Assembly: GCF_029428875.1 (NCBI RefSeq)
Contig: NZ_JAJSOO010000001.1
Location: 558,001 to 622,000, forward strand
Reading direction: 5' to 3'
DNA: 64,000 nt
Origin: Streptomyces sp. JH34
GTDB lineage: Bacteria > Actinomycetota > Actinomycetes > Streptomycetales > Streptomycetaceae
Positions 36,079 through 44,839 of the stretch are shown here, piece after piece. Below the pieces are notes generated by a model. The model was given only the letters and a program-made list of their open reading frames with translations. It ran no database searches and was not told where the DNA came from. Within the stretch, counting starts at the first letter, position 1; each line of letters starts with the position of its first letter. The translations under genes and the position numbers were made by a program.

Positions 36079-37253
36079 GCCCGTATACCGAGGGCCCGGA
36101 CGCCCAGGGCCCGGACGCCGTACGGGCGGTGGCGGACGCGGCCGGGCTGGAGGCCGCGGGCTGGAGCTCGCTGCCGGGGGCTGAGGACTTCTTCCAGACC
36201 CCGCGGTGGCTCGCCGTGCAGGAGGTCAACTCGGGTACGGCCATGGACTTCCTGGTGCGTGAACGGGGCGGAGCGCCGGTCGCCGGGCTGGTGACGGCGT
36301 GGGCCGACGCGTCCGTCGCGTGGCTGCTCGCCCGGCCGGACGCCATGCTGCGACGCGCGCTGGAGCAGGAGGTTCCCGAAGCGGCCGGTGTGCTGCGCGA
36401 CGTCGCCGGGGGCGACCCGGACCGGCTGCTGCCCTCCCTGGTGTGCGGGGGGCGGCACCTGGGGCGCACCAGGACGCTCGCCTCTCCCGAGGCCACCACG
36501 GAGGATCTCGCCGCGCTGCTGGAGAGGGCCGAGGCGATGGCGGCGGACCGCGGAGCGGCCACCGTCTGCTTCCCGCACGTCGATGTGCGGGACACGTCGC
36601 TCACCGCTCTGCTGGAGAGCCGCGGCTACCGCCACCACCCCTCCGACCACTACGCCTGGCTGGACATCCCGCCGGGCGGCTTCGAGCAGTTCGTCGAGGA
36701 GATGAGCGCCCATCGCCGCCGCCGGGTGCGCCTGGAACGCAGGGCGCTGGCGGAGGCCGGGGTCGAGGTGAACGTCGAGCCGCTGACGCAGGCGCTCTGC
36801 CCCCGCCTCGGAGAACTCGACGCCAACCTCCTGCGCAAGTACGGGAATCCGGCCAGCGACGAGGGCTCCGCCCGGATGATCGGGCGGATCGCCGAGATCA
36901 TGGGCGACGACGTCCTGGTGTCCGTGGCCCGGCAGCGCGGCAGCATCATCGGCTTCGGCATGGTGCTGCGGTCCCGGGCGCGGGGCGAGGAGCAGTGGTA
37001 CGGCCACCGGGCGGGGTTCGACTACGAGGCCCAGGGCAAGCTGCCGCTCTACTACGACGTCCTGTACTACCAGGTGCTGGACGCCGCGGCGAAGGAGGGC
37101 GCCACCGTCCTGCACGCAGGGATCGGCAGCGTCAAGGCGAAGCTGGCCCGTGGCTGCCAGGCCAGCGAGCAGCGCTCCTACCTGCTGCCGACACCCCGAA
37201 CCGAGGGCGCCGCCCTCTCGCCCGCCGACGACCGGGAGACGACCGAGCGATGA
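36075..37253 (+). CDS. orf16: Orf16-type protein, GNAT/FemAB-like fold
   Basis: 392 aa from a GTG overlapping the gcaS stop. The N-terminal part (about 30-170) resembles a BioF2/FemAB-type N-acyltransferase half; the C-terminal half (about 200-370) contains FEQFVEEMSAHRRRRVRLER, YGHRAGFDY and LPLYYDVLYYQVLDAA, also GNAT_6/FemAB-like. Homologue of orf16 of the S. clavuligerus cluster, whose role is unsettled. Coupled to gcaS and oppA2, it probably acts on the glycylated intermediate. Function inferred from position only. Confidence 0.75.
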   Translation: MSPYTEGPDAQGPDAVRAVADAAGLEAAGWSSLPGAEDFFQTPRWLAVQEVNSGTAMDFLVRERGGAPVAGLVTAWADASVAWLLARPDAMLRRALEQEVPEAAGVLRDVAGGDPDRLLPSLVCGGRHLGRTRTLASPEATTEDLAALLERAEAMAADRGAATVCFPHVDVRDTSLTALLESRGYRHHPSDHYAWLDIPPGGFEQFVEEMSAHRRRRVRLERRALAEAGVEVNVEPLTQALCPRLGELDANLLRKYGNPASDEGSARMIGRIAEIMGDDVLVSVARQRGSIIGFGMVLRSRARGEEQWYGHRAGFDYEAQGKLPLYYDVLYYQVLDAAAKEGATVLHAGIGSVKAKLARGCQASEQRSYLLPTPRTEGAALSPADDRETTER

Positions 37254-38953
37254 GCGACGCCACGAACTTCCAGGAAGGCGCCGGCTGGAACGCCGCCGTA
37301 GGGGCGAAGGTCGCTCCCTCCGACCGGCGCGGGGGGACCCTGCGGCTGGTCTCCTCGGCCGACGTCGACTCCCTCGACCCGGCACGGACCTACTACGTCT
37401 GGGTGTGGCTGCTCCAGCGCCTCCTCAACCGCACACTGATGGCGTACCCCACCGACCCCGGGCCGGCCGGCCTGGTGCCCGTGCCGGACCTCGCCGAGGG
37501 GCCCGGAGTGGCGACCGACGGCAACCGGACCTGGACCTACCGGCTCCGCGAGGGCGTCCTCTTCGACGACGGCACTCCGGTGACCTCGGCCGACGTACGG
37601 TACGCGGTGCAGCGGATCTTCGCCCAGGACGTGCTGTCGGGCGGGCCCACCTATCTGGTGCCCCTCCTGGACGACCCGGACCGCCCGTACGCCGGGCCCT
37701 ACCGGGACGGCGTCGGGGGGCTGCCCTCCGTGCTGACGCCCGACGAGCGCACGATCGTGTTCCGGCTGCGGTCCCCGTTCTCCGACTTCGACCACCTGAT
37801 GGCCCAGCCGTGCGTCTCCCCCGTGCCACGGCACGCCGACACCGGGGCACGCTACGGCGAGGACCCGCGCTGCACCGGCCCGTACCGGGTCGCCGGGCAC
37901 CGGCCGGGCAGCAGGCTCCTGCTGGAACGCAACCCCCACTGGGACCGGGCCACCGACCCCGTGCGGCCGGCGCTGCCCGACAGGGTGGACGTCACCATCG
38001 GCCTCGACCCGGACGACATGGACGAGCGCCTGACGGCCGGGGAGTTCGACATCAACCTGGAGGGCCGGGGCCTCCAGCACGCAGCCCAGAACCGCCTGGC
38101 CGACGATCCGGTGCTGCGCTCACGCACCGACAACCCGAAGACCAGCTTCCTGCACTTCGTCTCGCTCCAGCCGCACGTCCCGCCCTTCGACAACGTGCAC
38201 GTGCGGCGGGCCGTGCACTACGCGGCCGACAAGATCCTCCTCCAGGAGGCGCGCGGCGGCCCGGTCACCGGGGGTGATCTGACCACGGTGCTCTTCCCGC
38301 CGGGGCTCCCGTCCCATCAGGCGCTGGACCGCTATCCGACCGGCCCTGACCTGCGGGGCGACCTCGACGCGGCCCGCGCCGAACTCCGGGCCGCGGGGCT
38401 GCCCGACGGCTTCGACGCCGTCATCGGCACCCAGCGCGGCAAGTTCCGGCTGGTCGCCGACGCGGTCGTGGAGTCCGTCGCCCGTGTCGGCATCCGGCTG
38501 ACCGTCAAGGAGCTGGACGTGGCGACGTACTTCAGTCAGGGCGCAGGCTCACCGGAGACGATCCGCAAGCACGGCCTCGGCATGATCGTGACCGACTGGG
38601 GCGCCGACTTCCCCACCGAGTACGGCTTCCTCGCCCCTCTGGTCGACGGCCGGCTGATCCGCCCCGGCGGCGGCAACTGGAACATCGCCGAGCTCGACGA
38701 CCCGAAGGTCAACGAGCTGATCGACACCGGGCTGCACACCGCCGACCCCGCCGCGCGCACGGAACTGTGGCGCGAGGTGGAGCGGCGGGTCATGGACCAC
38801 GCGGTGATCCTGCCGCTGGTCCACGACAAGACCCTGCACCACCGGGGCCCCCGCGCCACCAACGTCTTCGTCCACCCCGCCTTCGGCCTGTACGACATCC
38901 AGGCCATGGGCGTCACCGACACCCGCACCGACCGGGAGACCGACACCGTATGA
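37250..38953 (+). CDS. oppA2: OppA2-like peptide-binding protein of the clavulanate cluster
   Basis: 567 aa SBP_bac_5 family (GTLRLVSSADVDSLDPARTYY near 30, WTYRLREGVLFDDGTPVTSADV near 99). The N-terminus (MSDATNFQEGAGWNAAVGAK) shows no hydrophobic signal or lipobox, so export by Sec is not evident. Paired with oppA1 (46378) at the other end of the cluster. In S. clavuligerus both are needed for clavulanic acid and OppA2 binds peptide- or arginine-type ligands; no Opp permease genes are present here. Confidence 0.88.
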   Translation: MSDATNFQEGAGWNAAVGAKVAPSDRRGGTLRLVSSADVDSLDPARTYYVWVWLLQRLLNRTLMAYPTDPGPAGLVPVPDLAEGPGVATDGNRTWTYRLREGVLFDDGTPVTSADVRYAVQRIFAQDVLSGGPTYLVPLLDDPDRPYAGPYRDGVGGLPSVLTPDERTIVFRLRSPFSDFDHLMAQPCVSPVPRHADTGARYGEDPRCTGPYRVAGHRPGSRLLLERNPHWDRATDPVRPALPDRVDVTIGLDPDDMDERLTAGEFDINLEGRGLQHAAQNRLADDPVLRSRTDNPKTSFLHFVSLQPHVPPFDNVHVRRAVHYAADKILLQEARGGPVTGGDLTTVLFPPGLPSHQALDRYPTGPDLRGDLDAARAELRAAGLPDGFDAVIGTQRGKFRLVADAVVESVARVGIRLTVKELDVATYFSQGAGSPETIRKHGLGMIVTDWGADFPTEYGFLAPLVDGRLIRPGGGNWNIAELDDPKVNELIDTGLHTADPAARTELWREVERRVMDHAVILPLVHDKTLHHRGPRATNVFVHPAFGLYDIQAMGVTDTRTDRETDTV

Positions 38954-39981
38954 ACGACACAGCAGCGGACCTCCGCTTCGTCCCGCTGGACGCCGACGAC
39001 GCCCCCACGGTGGACGCCTGGCTCCGGCTGACCGTGGACAGCGCCGAGGACGTGCCCCTGTCCGCCGCGCCTCACTGCGCGGCGGACCTGACCGGTTCGG
39101 TGCGCTTCGCACCGCCGGACACCTCGATGGCCGGGGAGGTCGCGTTCCTGGACGGGCAGGCGGTGGGCGCGCTCCGGCTCGTGTTCCCCGACGGGGCGCC
39201 GGTCGCCGTGGTCGACCAGTTGCTGACCGCGCCGAAGGAGCGCCGCCAGGGCATAGGGTCCGCGCTGTTCGGGCGGGCCCGCGCGCTGGCCGCGGAGCAC
39301 GGCCGCACCCTCCTGGTCGCGGACGTGGTCCAGGCACTGCCCGGAGGGCCCGCACGGCACGAGGGTCCCGCCGCGTTCGCGGCCGCGCTGGGCGCCGCCG
39401 TGTCCGACGGCCCCGAGGGCGTCCACCAGTGGCTCGACCTGGACCGTCACGACCCCTCAGCCGGCGGTGTCCCCGAAGTCCCGTCCGGCTACCGGCTCCG
39501 GAGGTGGGGGACGATCACCCCGGACGACCTCGCCATCGCGGTCTCCGAGCTCGGCCAGTCGCTCGGCGAGAGCCTGCCGGAGACCTGGGGCCAGGGGCCC
39601 GACGCGGTCCGCACCAGCCATGTGCGGCGGTACGAGCGGATGCGCGTCGGCCGTGGACGGCGCGCCTACCACGTGGGCGCGGTCCACGAGGCGACCGGCG
39701 AACTCGCCGGATTCACCAGTGCGTCCAAGACCACCGGCAACCCGGAGCACCTCCTCCAGGGCATGACCGTGGTGGCCTCGGCGCACCGCGGTCATGGCCT
39801 GGGTCTCGTGCTGAAGCTCGCGAACCTCGCCCATGTGCGTGAGTACGAGCCACGCGTGCGGCTGATCGAGACGGCGAACGCGGACAGCAACCGTCCGATG
39901 ATCGCCCTCAACGAGGCGATGGGCTTCGTGCCTCAGGAGCGCTTCGTCTCCTGGGAGGCGCCGGTCGACCCCGCTGTCTGA
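38950..39981 (+). CDS. orf14: Orf14-type tandem GNAT acetyltransferase
   Basis: 343 aa with two GNAT domains: domain 1 about 5-160 (VVDQLLTAPKERRQGIGSALFGRA, motif A) and domain 2 about 175-340 (TVVASAHRGHGLGLVLKLANL, the acetyl-CoA loop R-G-x-G-L-G with small changes). Start overlaps oppA2 (ATGA). The S. clavuligerus Orf14 protein is a tandem GNAT with bound acetyl-CoA and is required late in the pathway. Its last 49 bases overlap the converging orf13 gene. Confidence 0.88.
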   Translation: MNDTAADLRFVPLDADDAPTVDAWLRLTVDSAEDVPLSAAPHCAADLTGSVRFAPPDTSMAGEVAFLDGQAVGALRLVFPDGAPVAVVDQLLTAPKERRQGIGSALFGRARALAAEHGRTLLVADVVQALPGGPARHEGPAAFAAALGAAVSDGPEGVHQWLDLDRHDPSAGGVPEVPSGYRLRRWGTITPDDLAIAVSELGQSLGESLPETWGQGPDAVRTSHVRRYERMRVGRGRRAYHVGAVHEATGELAGFTSASKTTGNPEHLLQGMTVVASAHRGHGLGLVLKLANLAHVREYEPRVRLIETANADSNRPMIALNEAMGFVPQERFVSWEAPVDPAV

Positions 39982-40913
39982 GTGTCCGCCGGCCGCTCCC
40001 CGCCCCCTTCGGGGACGCGGGGAGCGGCCATGCGCTCACGCGCGAAGCGCGGCAGCCAGCCGGTGCCCAGCAGCACCCCGGCGACGACGACGGCTCCACC
40101 CGCCACCGCCCATCCGGTGGGCCGCTCGTCCAGCGCGAGCCAGGCGCCGGCCAGACCGACCACCGGCACCAGCATCGAGAACGGCGCGACGACCCCGGCC
40201 GGGTAGCGCTTCAGCAGCGCCGTCCAGATCCCGGAGCCGACGACGCTGCCCAGCACCGCGATGTAGACGAGTGCGACGAGGCCCGGCCAGCCGTCGGGCC
40301 CGAAGGCGGACCCCAGCGCCCGCCATCCCGTGGCCGGCCCCTCCATCACCGCGGACAGCGTCAGCAGCGGCAGCGGCGGGATCACCGCCATCCACAGGGC
40401 GAACCGCAGCGGATACTCCGGCTTCGCCTGCCGGCTGGCCAGGTTGCCCACCGCCCAGCCGAGGGCGGCCAGCACGGTCAGCACCAGAGGCAGCAGCGGC
40501 GCCGTCCGCGCCCTGTCCACCGCGATCACCACCATCCCCGCCACGGCCATCCCGATACCGGCCAGTTGGCGCCCGGACACACGCTCACGCAGCAGCAGCG
40601 CGCCCAGCAGCACCGTGAACGGCGCCGACGCCTGCACCACCACGGACGCCAGACCGGACGGCATGCCCTGCTCGATGGCGAGGAACAGCAGCCCGAACTG
40701 GGCCACTCCGAAGCCGAGTCCGTATCCGAGCAGCCAGCGCAGCGGCACCTTCGGGCGGGGCACGAACAGGATCACCGGCACCGCGAGCACCAGGTAGCGC
40801 AGCGCCGCCAGGAAGAACGGCGGGAAGTGGTCGAGGCCGACCCGCACCGCGAGGAAGTTCAGCCCCCAGAGCACGGCCACCAGCACCGCCAGCGAACGGT
40901 CCCTGGCGGTCAC
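39933..40913 (-). CDS. orf13: Orf13-type EamA/DMT exporter
   Basis: 326 aa, ten helices in two EamA repeats ([28 protein letters not shown]..., [14 protein letters not shown]...). GTG start at 40913 overlaps the orf12 stop (GTGA), so orf12 and orf13 are coupled. The S. clavuligerus orf13 gene encodes a putative efflux carrier. Probably exports clavulanic acid or an intermediate. The final 49 bases overlap the convergent orf14 3' end. Confidence 0.88.
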   Translation of the reverse strand: MTARDRSLAVLVAVLWGLNFLAVRVGLDHFPPFFLAALRYLVLAVPVILFVPRPKVPLRWLLGYGLGFGVAQFGLLFLAIEQGMPSGLASVVVQASAPFTVLLGALLLRERVSGRQLAGIGMAVAGMVVIAVDRARTAPLLPLVLTVLAALGWAVGNLASRQAKPEYPLRFALWMAVIPPLPLLTLSAVMEGPATGWRALGSAFGPDGWPGLVALVYIAVLGSVVGSGIWTALLKRYPAGVVAPFSMLVPVVGLAGAWLALDERPTGWAVAGGAVVVAGVLLGTGWLPRFARERMAAPRVPEGGGERPADTQTAGSTGASQETKRS

Positions 40914-42214
40914 CGGGAGGTGCCGGAGAGCAGACCGGACTCGATGACGCGGCCGCCCATGCCCCGCAGGAACTGCCCGTCACCGATGAGCTTCTGGTCG
41001 TCGGCGCGCTGCTGGAGCACCAGCGTGAAACGGACGCCGTCGGGGTCCTCCAGGAGCCAGCAGAACATCATGACACCGGGGCACGAGCCGCCCTTGAACA
41101 CGACGCGAGGCCAGCGGGCCGGATCGACCGGGACCCCCGGGTAGGCGGTCAGGATGCCCTCGACGACCCCGCTCGTGTCCCGTGTCCCGTCCTCGGCCAG
41201 CGCGCCCAGCACCCGTGCGACGTCCCAGGCGCTCATGTGCCAGTCCAGCCCCCGCTGGTGCACGGTCGGGCCGAGGTCGGAGCCGCGCACGGTCATGGGG
41301 CCGGCGATCCGGTCCAGCAGGAGTCTGCGTCCCTCCTCGTCCGCCGCGTCCCACTCGTCCCGCAGCCCGGGGGCGCCCCAGCCGATCTCGAAGACCTCAT
41401 GGCTCGACAGGAACGGCCGCAGCAGCGAAGGATCGCTGTGCCCGCCCTGCTCGACCGCCCGTTCCACTGCGTCCCGGCCGAGGAGGTCCTGGATCAGGTC
41501 GGCGGCGGTGTTGTCACTCATCGCGATCATCTTGTACGCCGTCTCGCGCACCGCGACCCGGGTGCCGTCCGGCAGTTCCTGCATGTCCCCGGTGGGGAGG
41601 CTGCGCAGCGCCGGTGTCACCGTCACCTCGTCGTCCCACCGGACGGCGCCGGAGGCGACCGCGTGCGCCAGGGCCCGCATCAGGTACAGCTTGTACGAGG
41701 AGCCGTTGGGCATGGGCCGGTCGGCGTCCTTGGCGTACAGCGTCTCGGTCGTGCCGCCCGCCTCGCGGGTCACCAGCGCCGACCAGGTCACCCCCGGCTG
41801 CTCCAGGGCTCCCGCGAGGTCGTCCCATCCGTGTACCGGAGGGGTGACCGTCTCCGGGCCCAGGTGCAGTACGCGGATCAGCCCGGTGGAGTCGAGCGTC
41901 AGCGACAGGGTGGAGCGGGTCCCCGACGGGCCCTGAAGGGTCACCCACGACTTGTGGGCCACCGGCTGGTACTCGGTGACGGTGAACGGGCCCTGGGCGC
42001 GCCACTGTTCGAGCGTCGCGGCGAAGCCCCGCGGCTGCCGGGCGAGGAACACGGGGACGAAGTGCTCGGAGTGGTCGGCCTCCGGGGGCGTCTCGGCGGT
42101 CAGGAGGTCCACCGCCCAGGCGGTGCGGCGCCCGAGTGGGCTGCCGTCGGCGTCGAGCGCGGCCTGCGCGCCGGGGCGGAGGGAGGCGTCGGAACCGGGC
42201 AGATCGATCATCAT
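40910..42214 (-). CDS. orf12: Orf12-type beta-lactamase-fold protein
   Basis: 434 aa from ATG 42214 (42211 possible; GAGGAGC precedes). Beta-lactamase/steroid-isomerase-like layout: N-terminal domain (about 1-130), then S-x-x-K at about 172-175 (GSSYKLYL), the S-D-N triad at about 231-233 (MSDNTAAD) and K-G-G in place of K-T-G ([10 protein letters not shown]). S. clavuligerus Orf12 has this layout, is essential for clavulanic acid and shows weak cephalosporin esterase but little beta-lactamase activity. The same modified motif suggests a biosynthetic rather than a resistance role. Confidence 0.88.
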   Translation of the reverse strand: MMIDLPGSDASLRPGAQAALDADGSPLGRRTAWAVDLLTAETPPEADHSEHFVPVFLARQPRGFAATLEQWRAQGPFTVTEYQPVAHKSWVTLQGPSGTRSTLSLTLDSTGLIRVLHLGPETVTPPVHGWDDLAGALEQPGVTWSALVTREAGGTTETLYAKDADRPMPNGSSYKLYLMRALAHAVASGAVRWDDEVTVTPALRSLPTGDMQELPDGTRVAVRETAYKMIAMSDNTAADLIQDLLGRDAVERAVEQGGHSDPSLLRPFLSSHEVFEIGWGAPGLRDEWDAADEEGRRLLLDRIAGPMTVRGSDLGPTVHQRGLDWHMSAWDVARVLGALAEDGTRDTSGVVEGILTAYPGVPVDPARWPRVVFKGGSCPGVMMFCWLLEDPDGVRFTLVLQQRADDQKLIGDGQFLRGMGGRVIESGLLSGTSR

Positions 42215-42246
42215 CGCTCCTCGACGGCCGTTGCCGGCCGGTGGTG

Positions 42247-42459
42247 TCAGTCCTCGGTGACCGTGATGGCCGTGCACGGGCAGAGGTCGGCGCACAGCCT
42301 GACCGTCTCGTGCAGTTCGGGCGGTGGTCCGGCCTGGAGCAGGACGACGGTGCCGCTGTCCTCGTCCTGGCCGAAGACCCGGGGTTCCGTCGCCGCGCAC
42401 CGGCCCATGGCGCAGCAGGCGTCCGTGTCCACGGAGACGCGGAGCCGGCCGGGGCTCAC
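42247..42459 (-). CDS. fd: [3Fe-4S]-type ferredoxin partner of the P450
   Basis: 70 aa from a GTG overlapping the cyp stop (GTGA). The cysteines C-C-A-M-G-R-C and C-A-D-L-C-P-C-T are those of actinomycete 3Fe-4S ferredoxins serving P450s. Coupled to cyp and followed by orf12. Electron carrier for the clavulanate P450 (cyp). Confidence 0.88.
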   Translation of the reverse strand: MSPGRLRVSVDTDACCAMGRCAATEPRVFGQDEDSGTVVLLQAGPPPELHETVRLCADLCPCTAITVTED

Positions 42460-43688
42460 CACGTCACCGGGAGCGCGCCGAGCCCATAGCTGGACACCTC
42501 GTGGCGGAAGTCCAGGTCGGCGAAGGGGACGGCGAGGCGGGCGCCGGGCATCCAGCGCAGCACGGCGGACAGCATCTCCTCCAGCTCCACCTTGGCCAGC
42601 CACTGGCCCAGGCACTGGTGGATGCCGTGGCCGAAGGCGACATGGCGGCGGGCGTCGCGGGCCGGGTCCAGGGTGTCGGGGTCGGGGAAGACCGCCTCGT
42701 CGCGGTTGCCTGCCGAGAGGGACACGACCACTCCCTCGCCGGCCCGGATCGTCACGTCGCCCACTTCCACGTCCTCCAGCGCCGCGCGGGCGAGGCCGTT
42801 CTGGACGATGGAGTGGTAGCGCAGCAGTTCCTCGACCGCCTTCGGCAGCAGTTCCGGGTCCTTGGCCAGGGTGTCGGCCAGCCCCTGGTCGGTGACCAGG
42901 CTCAGCAGGCTGAGACTGGCCTGGCTGGTGGTCGTCCCGTGCCCGGCGACCAGCAGCAGGCGGCACATCGGGACCATCTCCTCGACGGTGAGGTTCCCCG
43001 TGCGCACCTGGTCGACGACGAGACGGCTCAGCAGGTCGTCGCCGGGCTCGGGCATCCGCATGCGTTCCTCGACCACGTCGCGCAGCAGGCCGTCCAGCTC
43101 GTCGCGGGCGGCGGCGACCTGTGCGGGCGGGTAGCCGCGGTCGATGAGGATGCCCGCACGGTTCTCGATCAGCTCGCGCTGCTCGTCGGACACACCGAAG
43201 AGCAGGGCGATGACCCGGGAGGGGACGGGGATCGTCAGCCCGCGCACCAGATCCACCGGGCGCTCGCCCCGGGTCAGTTCGCCGAGCATCTCGTCCAGGT
43301 GCTCCCGCAGCACGGGCCGCATCGCCTCGGCCCTGCCGTGCAGGAAGTCGCGGGTGAGCATGGACCGCAGCCGTGAGTGGTCGGGGTCGTCCATACGGAT
43401 GAAGGACGCGGTGTGGGGCTTGTCCCGCACCAGGGGGGACGTGGTCGTCATCATCGGGAAGCCGGGCGCGCTGGTCACCGCGGTGAACCTGCGGTCGCCC
43501 AGCACCGCGCGGACGTGCGGGTGCGCGGTGACCAGCCACACCTGGCTGCCGTCCCACATCGTGATGCGGCTCGCGGCCGGACCGGACCTCAGCAGTGCGA
43601 GCGGCGGCGGCGGATCGACCGGGGAGACGCGTTCCATCGGGTAGGACGGCACGGCGGTCATCTTCGGGGATGCTGCGTCCTGCGTCAT
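42456..43688 (-). CDS. cyp: cytochrome P450 of the clavulanate cluster
   Basis: 410 aa bacterial CYP. I-helix AGHGTTTSQ (about 248-256), K-helix E-x-x-R (EELLRYHS) and heme loop [12 protein letters not shown] with the Cys near residue 355. Similar to the orf10/cyp of S. clavuligerus. The P450 and its ferredoxin are needed for the late steps between N-glycyl-clavaminate and clavaldehyde, possibly an oxidation. Substrate not evident from sequence. Divergent from cad. Confidence 0.9.
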   Translation of the reverse strand: MTQDAASPKMTAVPSYPMERVSPVDPPPPLALLRSGPAASRITMWDGSQVWLVTAHPHVRAVLGDRRFTAVTSAPGFPMMTTTSPLVRDKPHTASFIRMDDPDHSRLRSMLTRDFLHGRAEAMRPVLREHLDEMLGELTRGERPVDLVRGLTIPVPSRVIALLFGVSDEQRELIENRAGILIDRGYPPAQVAAARDELDGLLRDVVEERMRMPEPGDDLLSRLVVDQVRTGNLTVEEMVPMCRLLLVAGHGTTTSQASLSLLSLVTDQGLADTLAKDPELLPKAVEELLRYHSIVQNGLARAALEDVEVGDVTIRAGEGVVVSLSAGNRDEAVFPDPDTLDPARDARRHVAFGHGIHQCLGQWLAKVELEEMLSAVLRWMPGARLAVPFADLDFRHEVSSYGLGALPVTW

Positions 43689-43786
43689 GGGGTCCCACCT
43701 ATCGCTGCACGGGCATGCCGACGTGAAGTAGCGGGCCCATCCTCACCGCCCGTCCCGCGCCACCCCCTTCGGGGCGGGCCGACCCG

Positions 43787-43814
43787 CATAACCGGCCACG
43801 AACGCACATAACCG
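43787..43814. promoter_or_regulatory. two CATAACCG boxes in the cyp/cad divergent promoter
   Basis: CATAACCG at 43787-43794 and 43807-43814, 20 bases apart start to start (about two helical turns), in the 245-base gap between cyp (-) and cad (+). A third copy lies directly upstream of claR (44818-44825). Candidate binding repeats for a cluster regulator. Confidence 0.4.
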
Positions 43815-43933
43815 CGGGCGCCGGAAGGCGTTCACCTGCTGTCGGACCGGCTGGTACGTTCGGCGCGCCGTACCGTCGGACGCCTTTCGGCCGGATTCCC
43901 GCTCCGGCCCACCACCCCGAGAACGAGGACCAC

Positions 43934-44677
43934 ATGAGTTCATCGCTAGAGGGACACGTCGCACTCGTCACAGGAGCAGGCTCAGGAATCGGCCGGGCAA
44001 CCGCCCGCGCCCTTGCCGCGGCTGGGGCGTCGGTCGCCGTCGCCGGGCGGCGCGTCGACCGGCTCGAGGAACTGCGCGACGAACTGGAGGCCGCGGGCGG
44101 CACCGTCCTGGTCCTCGAGCTGGACGTCACCGACGAGCAGGCCGTGGCCGCCGCCGTGCGGTCCACGACCGAGCGGCTCGGCCGGCTCGACATCCTGGTC
44201 AACAACGCGGGGCTGATGCTGCTGGGGCCGGTGGAGGACGCCGACACCACCGACTGGACGCGGATGATGGACACCAACGTGATGGGCCTGATGTACGTGA
44301 CCCACGCGGCGCTCCCCGAACTGATCAGGAACCAGGGGACGATCGTCCAGATCTCGTCCATCGCCGCCCGGGTCGTCGGACGCGGCAGCGCCGTCTACAA
44401 CGCCACCAAGTTCGCCGTGAACGGGTTCAGCGAGGGGCTGCGCCAGGAGGTGACCGAACGCGGGGTGCGCGTGGTGGTCATCGAGCCGGGCACCGTGGAG
44501 ACGGAACTGCGCGAGCACATCACGCACGCGCCGTCCAAGGCCGCGATCACCGAACGGGTGTCGAAGATCCGTCAGTTGCAGAGTGAGGACATCGCCGACG
44601 CGGTGCTGTACGCGGTCACCGCTCCCCCGCACGCGACGGTCAACGAGATCTTCATCCGGCCCACCGACCAGGCCTGA
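43934..44677 (+). CDS. cad: clavaldehyde dehydrogenase-like SDR (Cad/Car)
   Basis: 247 aa, the length known for the S. clavuligerus enzyme. SDR motifs: cofactor loop TGAGSGIG (about 14-21), R-R after strand 2 (AGRRVDR) suggesting NADPH, NNAG (about 89-92), catalytic Ser in ISSIAARVV and Y-x3-K (YNATKFAV). It reduces clavaldehyde to clavulanic acid as the last pathway step. Good ribosome site GAACGAGGACC. Confidence 0.9.
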   Translation: MSSSLEGHVALVTGAGSGIGRATARALAAAGASVAVAGRRVDRLEELRDELEAAGGTVLVLELDVTDEQAVAAAVRSTTERLGRLDILVNNAGLMLLGPVEDADTTDWTRMMDTNVMGLMYVTHAALPELIRNQGTIVQISSIAARVVGRGSAVYNATKFAVNGFSEGLRQEVTERGVRVVVIEPGTVETELREHITHAPSKAAITERVSKIRQLQSEDIADAVLYAVTAPPHATVNEIFIRPTDQA

Positions 44678-44688
44678 ACGGTCCGTCC

Positions 44689-44717
44689 GGCGGGCGCCCC
44701 TCGGTGGGGTGCCCGCC
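44689..44717. terminator. terminator after cad
   Basis: GGCGGGCGCCCC and GGGGTGCCCGCC, 12-bp arms with one G-U pair and a 5-base loop, 12 bases after the cad stop. Separates cad from claR. Confidence 0.75.
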
Positions 44718-44817
44718 GTCGTGCTGTCCGGGGCACGGGGTGAGAGGAGCGAGCGAAGAGAACGCCTGCCTAACGTGAGCCGCATCAGGCCGTCACAGGT
44801 GAAGAAGAGGCGTCATC

Positions 44818-44825
44818 CATAACCG
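44818..44825 (+). promoter_or_regulatory. CATAACCG box before claR
   Basis: A single CATAACCG 15 bases upstream of the claR start, in the same orientation as the two in the cyp/cad promoter; the AAGGAAG ribosome site lies just after it. Confidence 0.35.
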
Positions 44826-44839
44826 TAAGGAAGCCGTCC

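Noticed and set aside
40910..42214. Orf12 considered as a resistance beta-lactamase
   Set aside because: The K-T-G motif is altered to K-G-G and the protein is in an operon with late biosynthetic genes and lacks a signal peptide.
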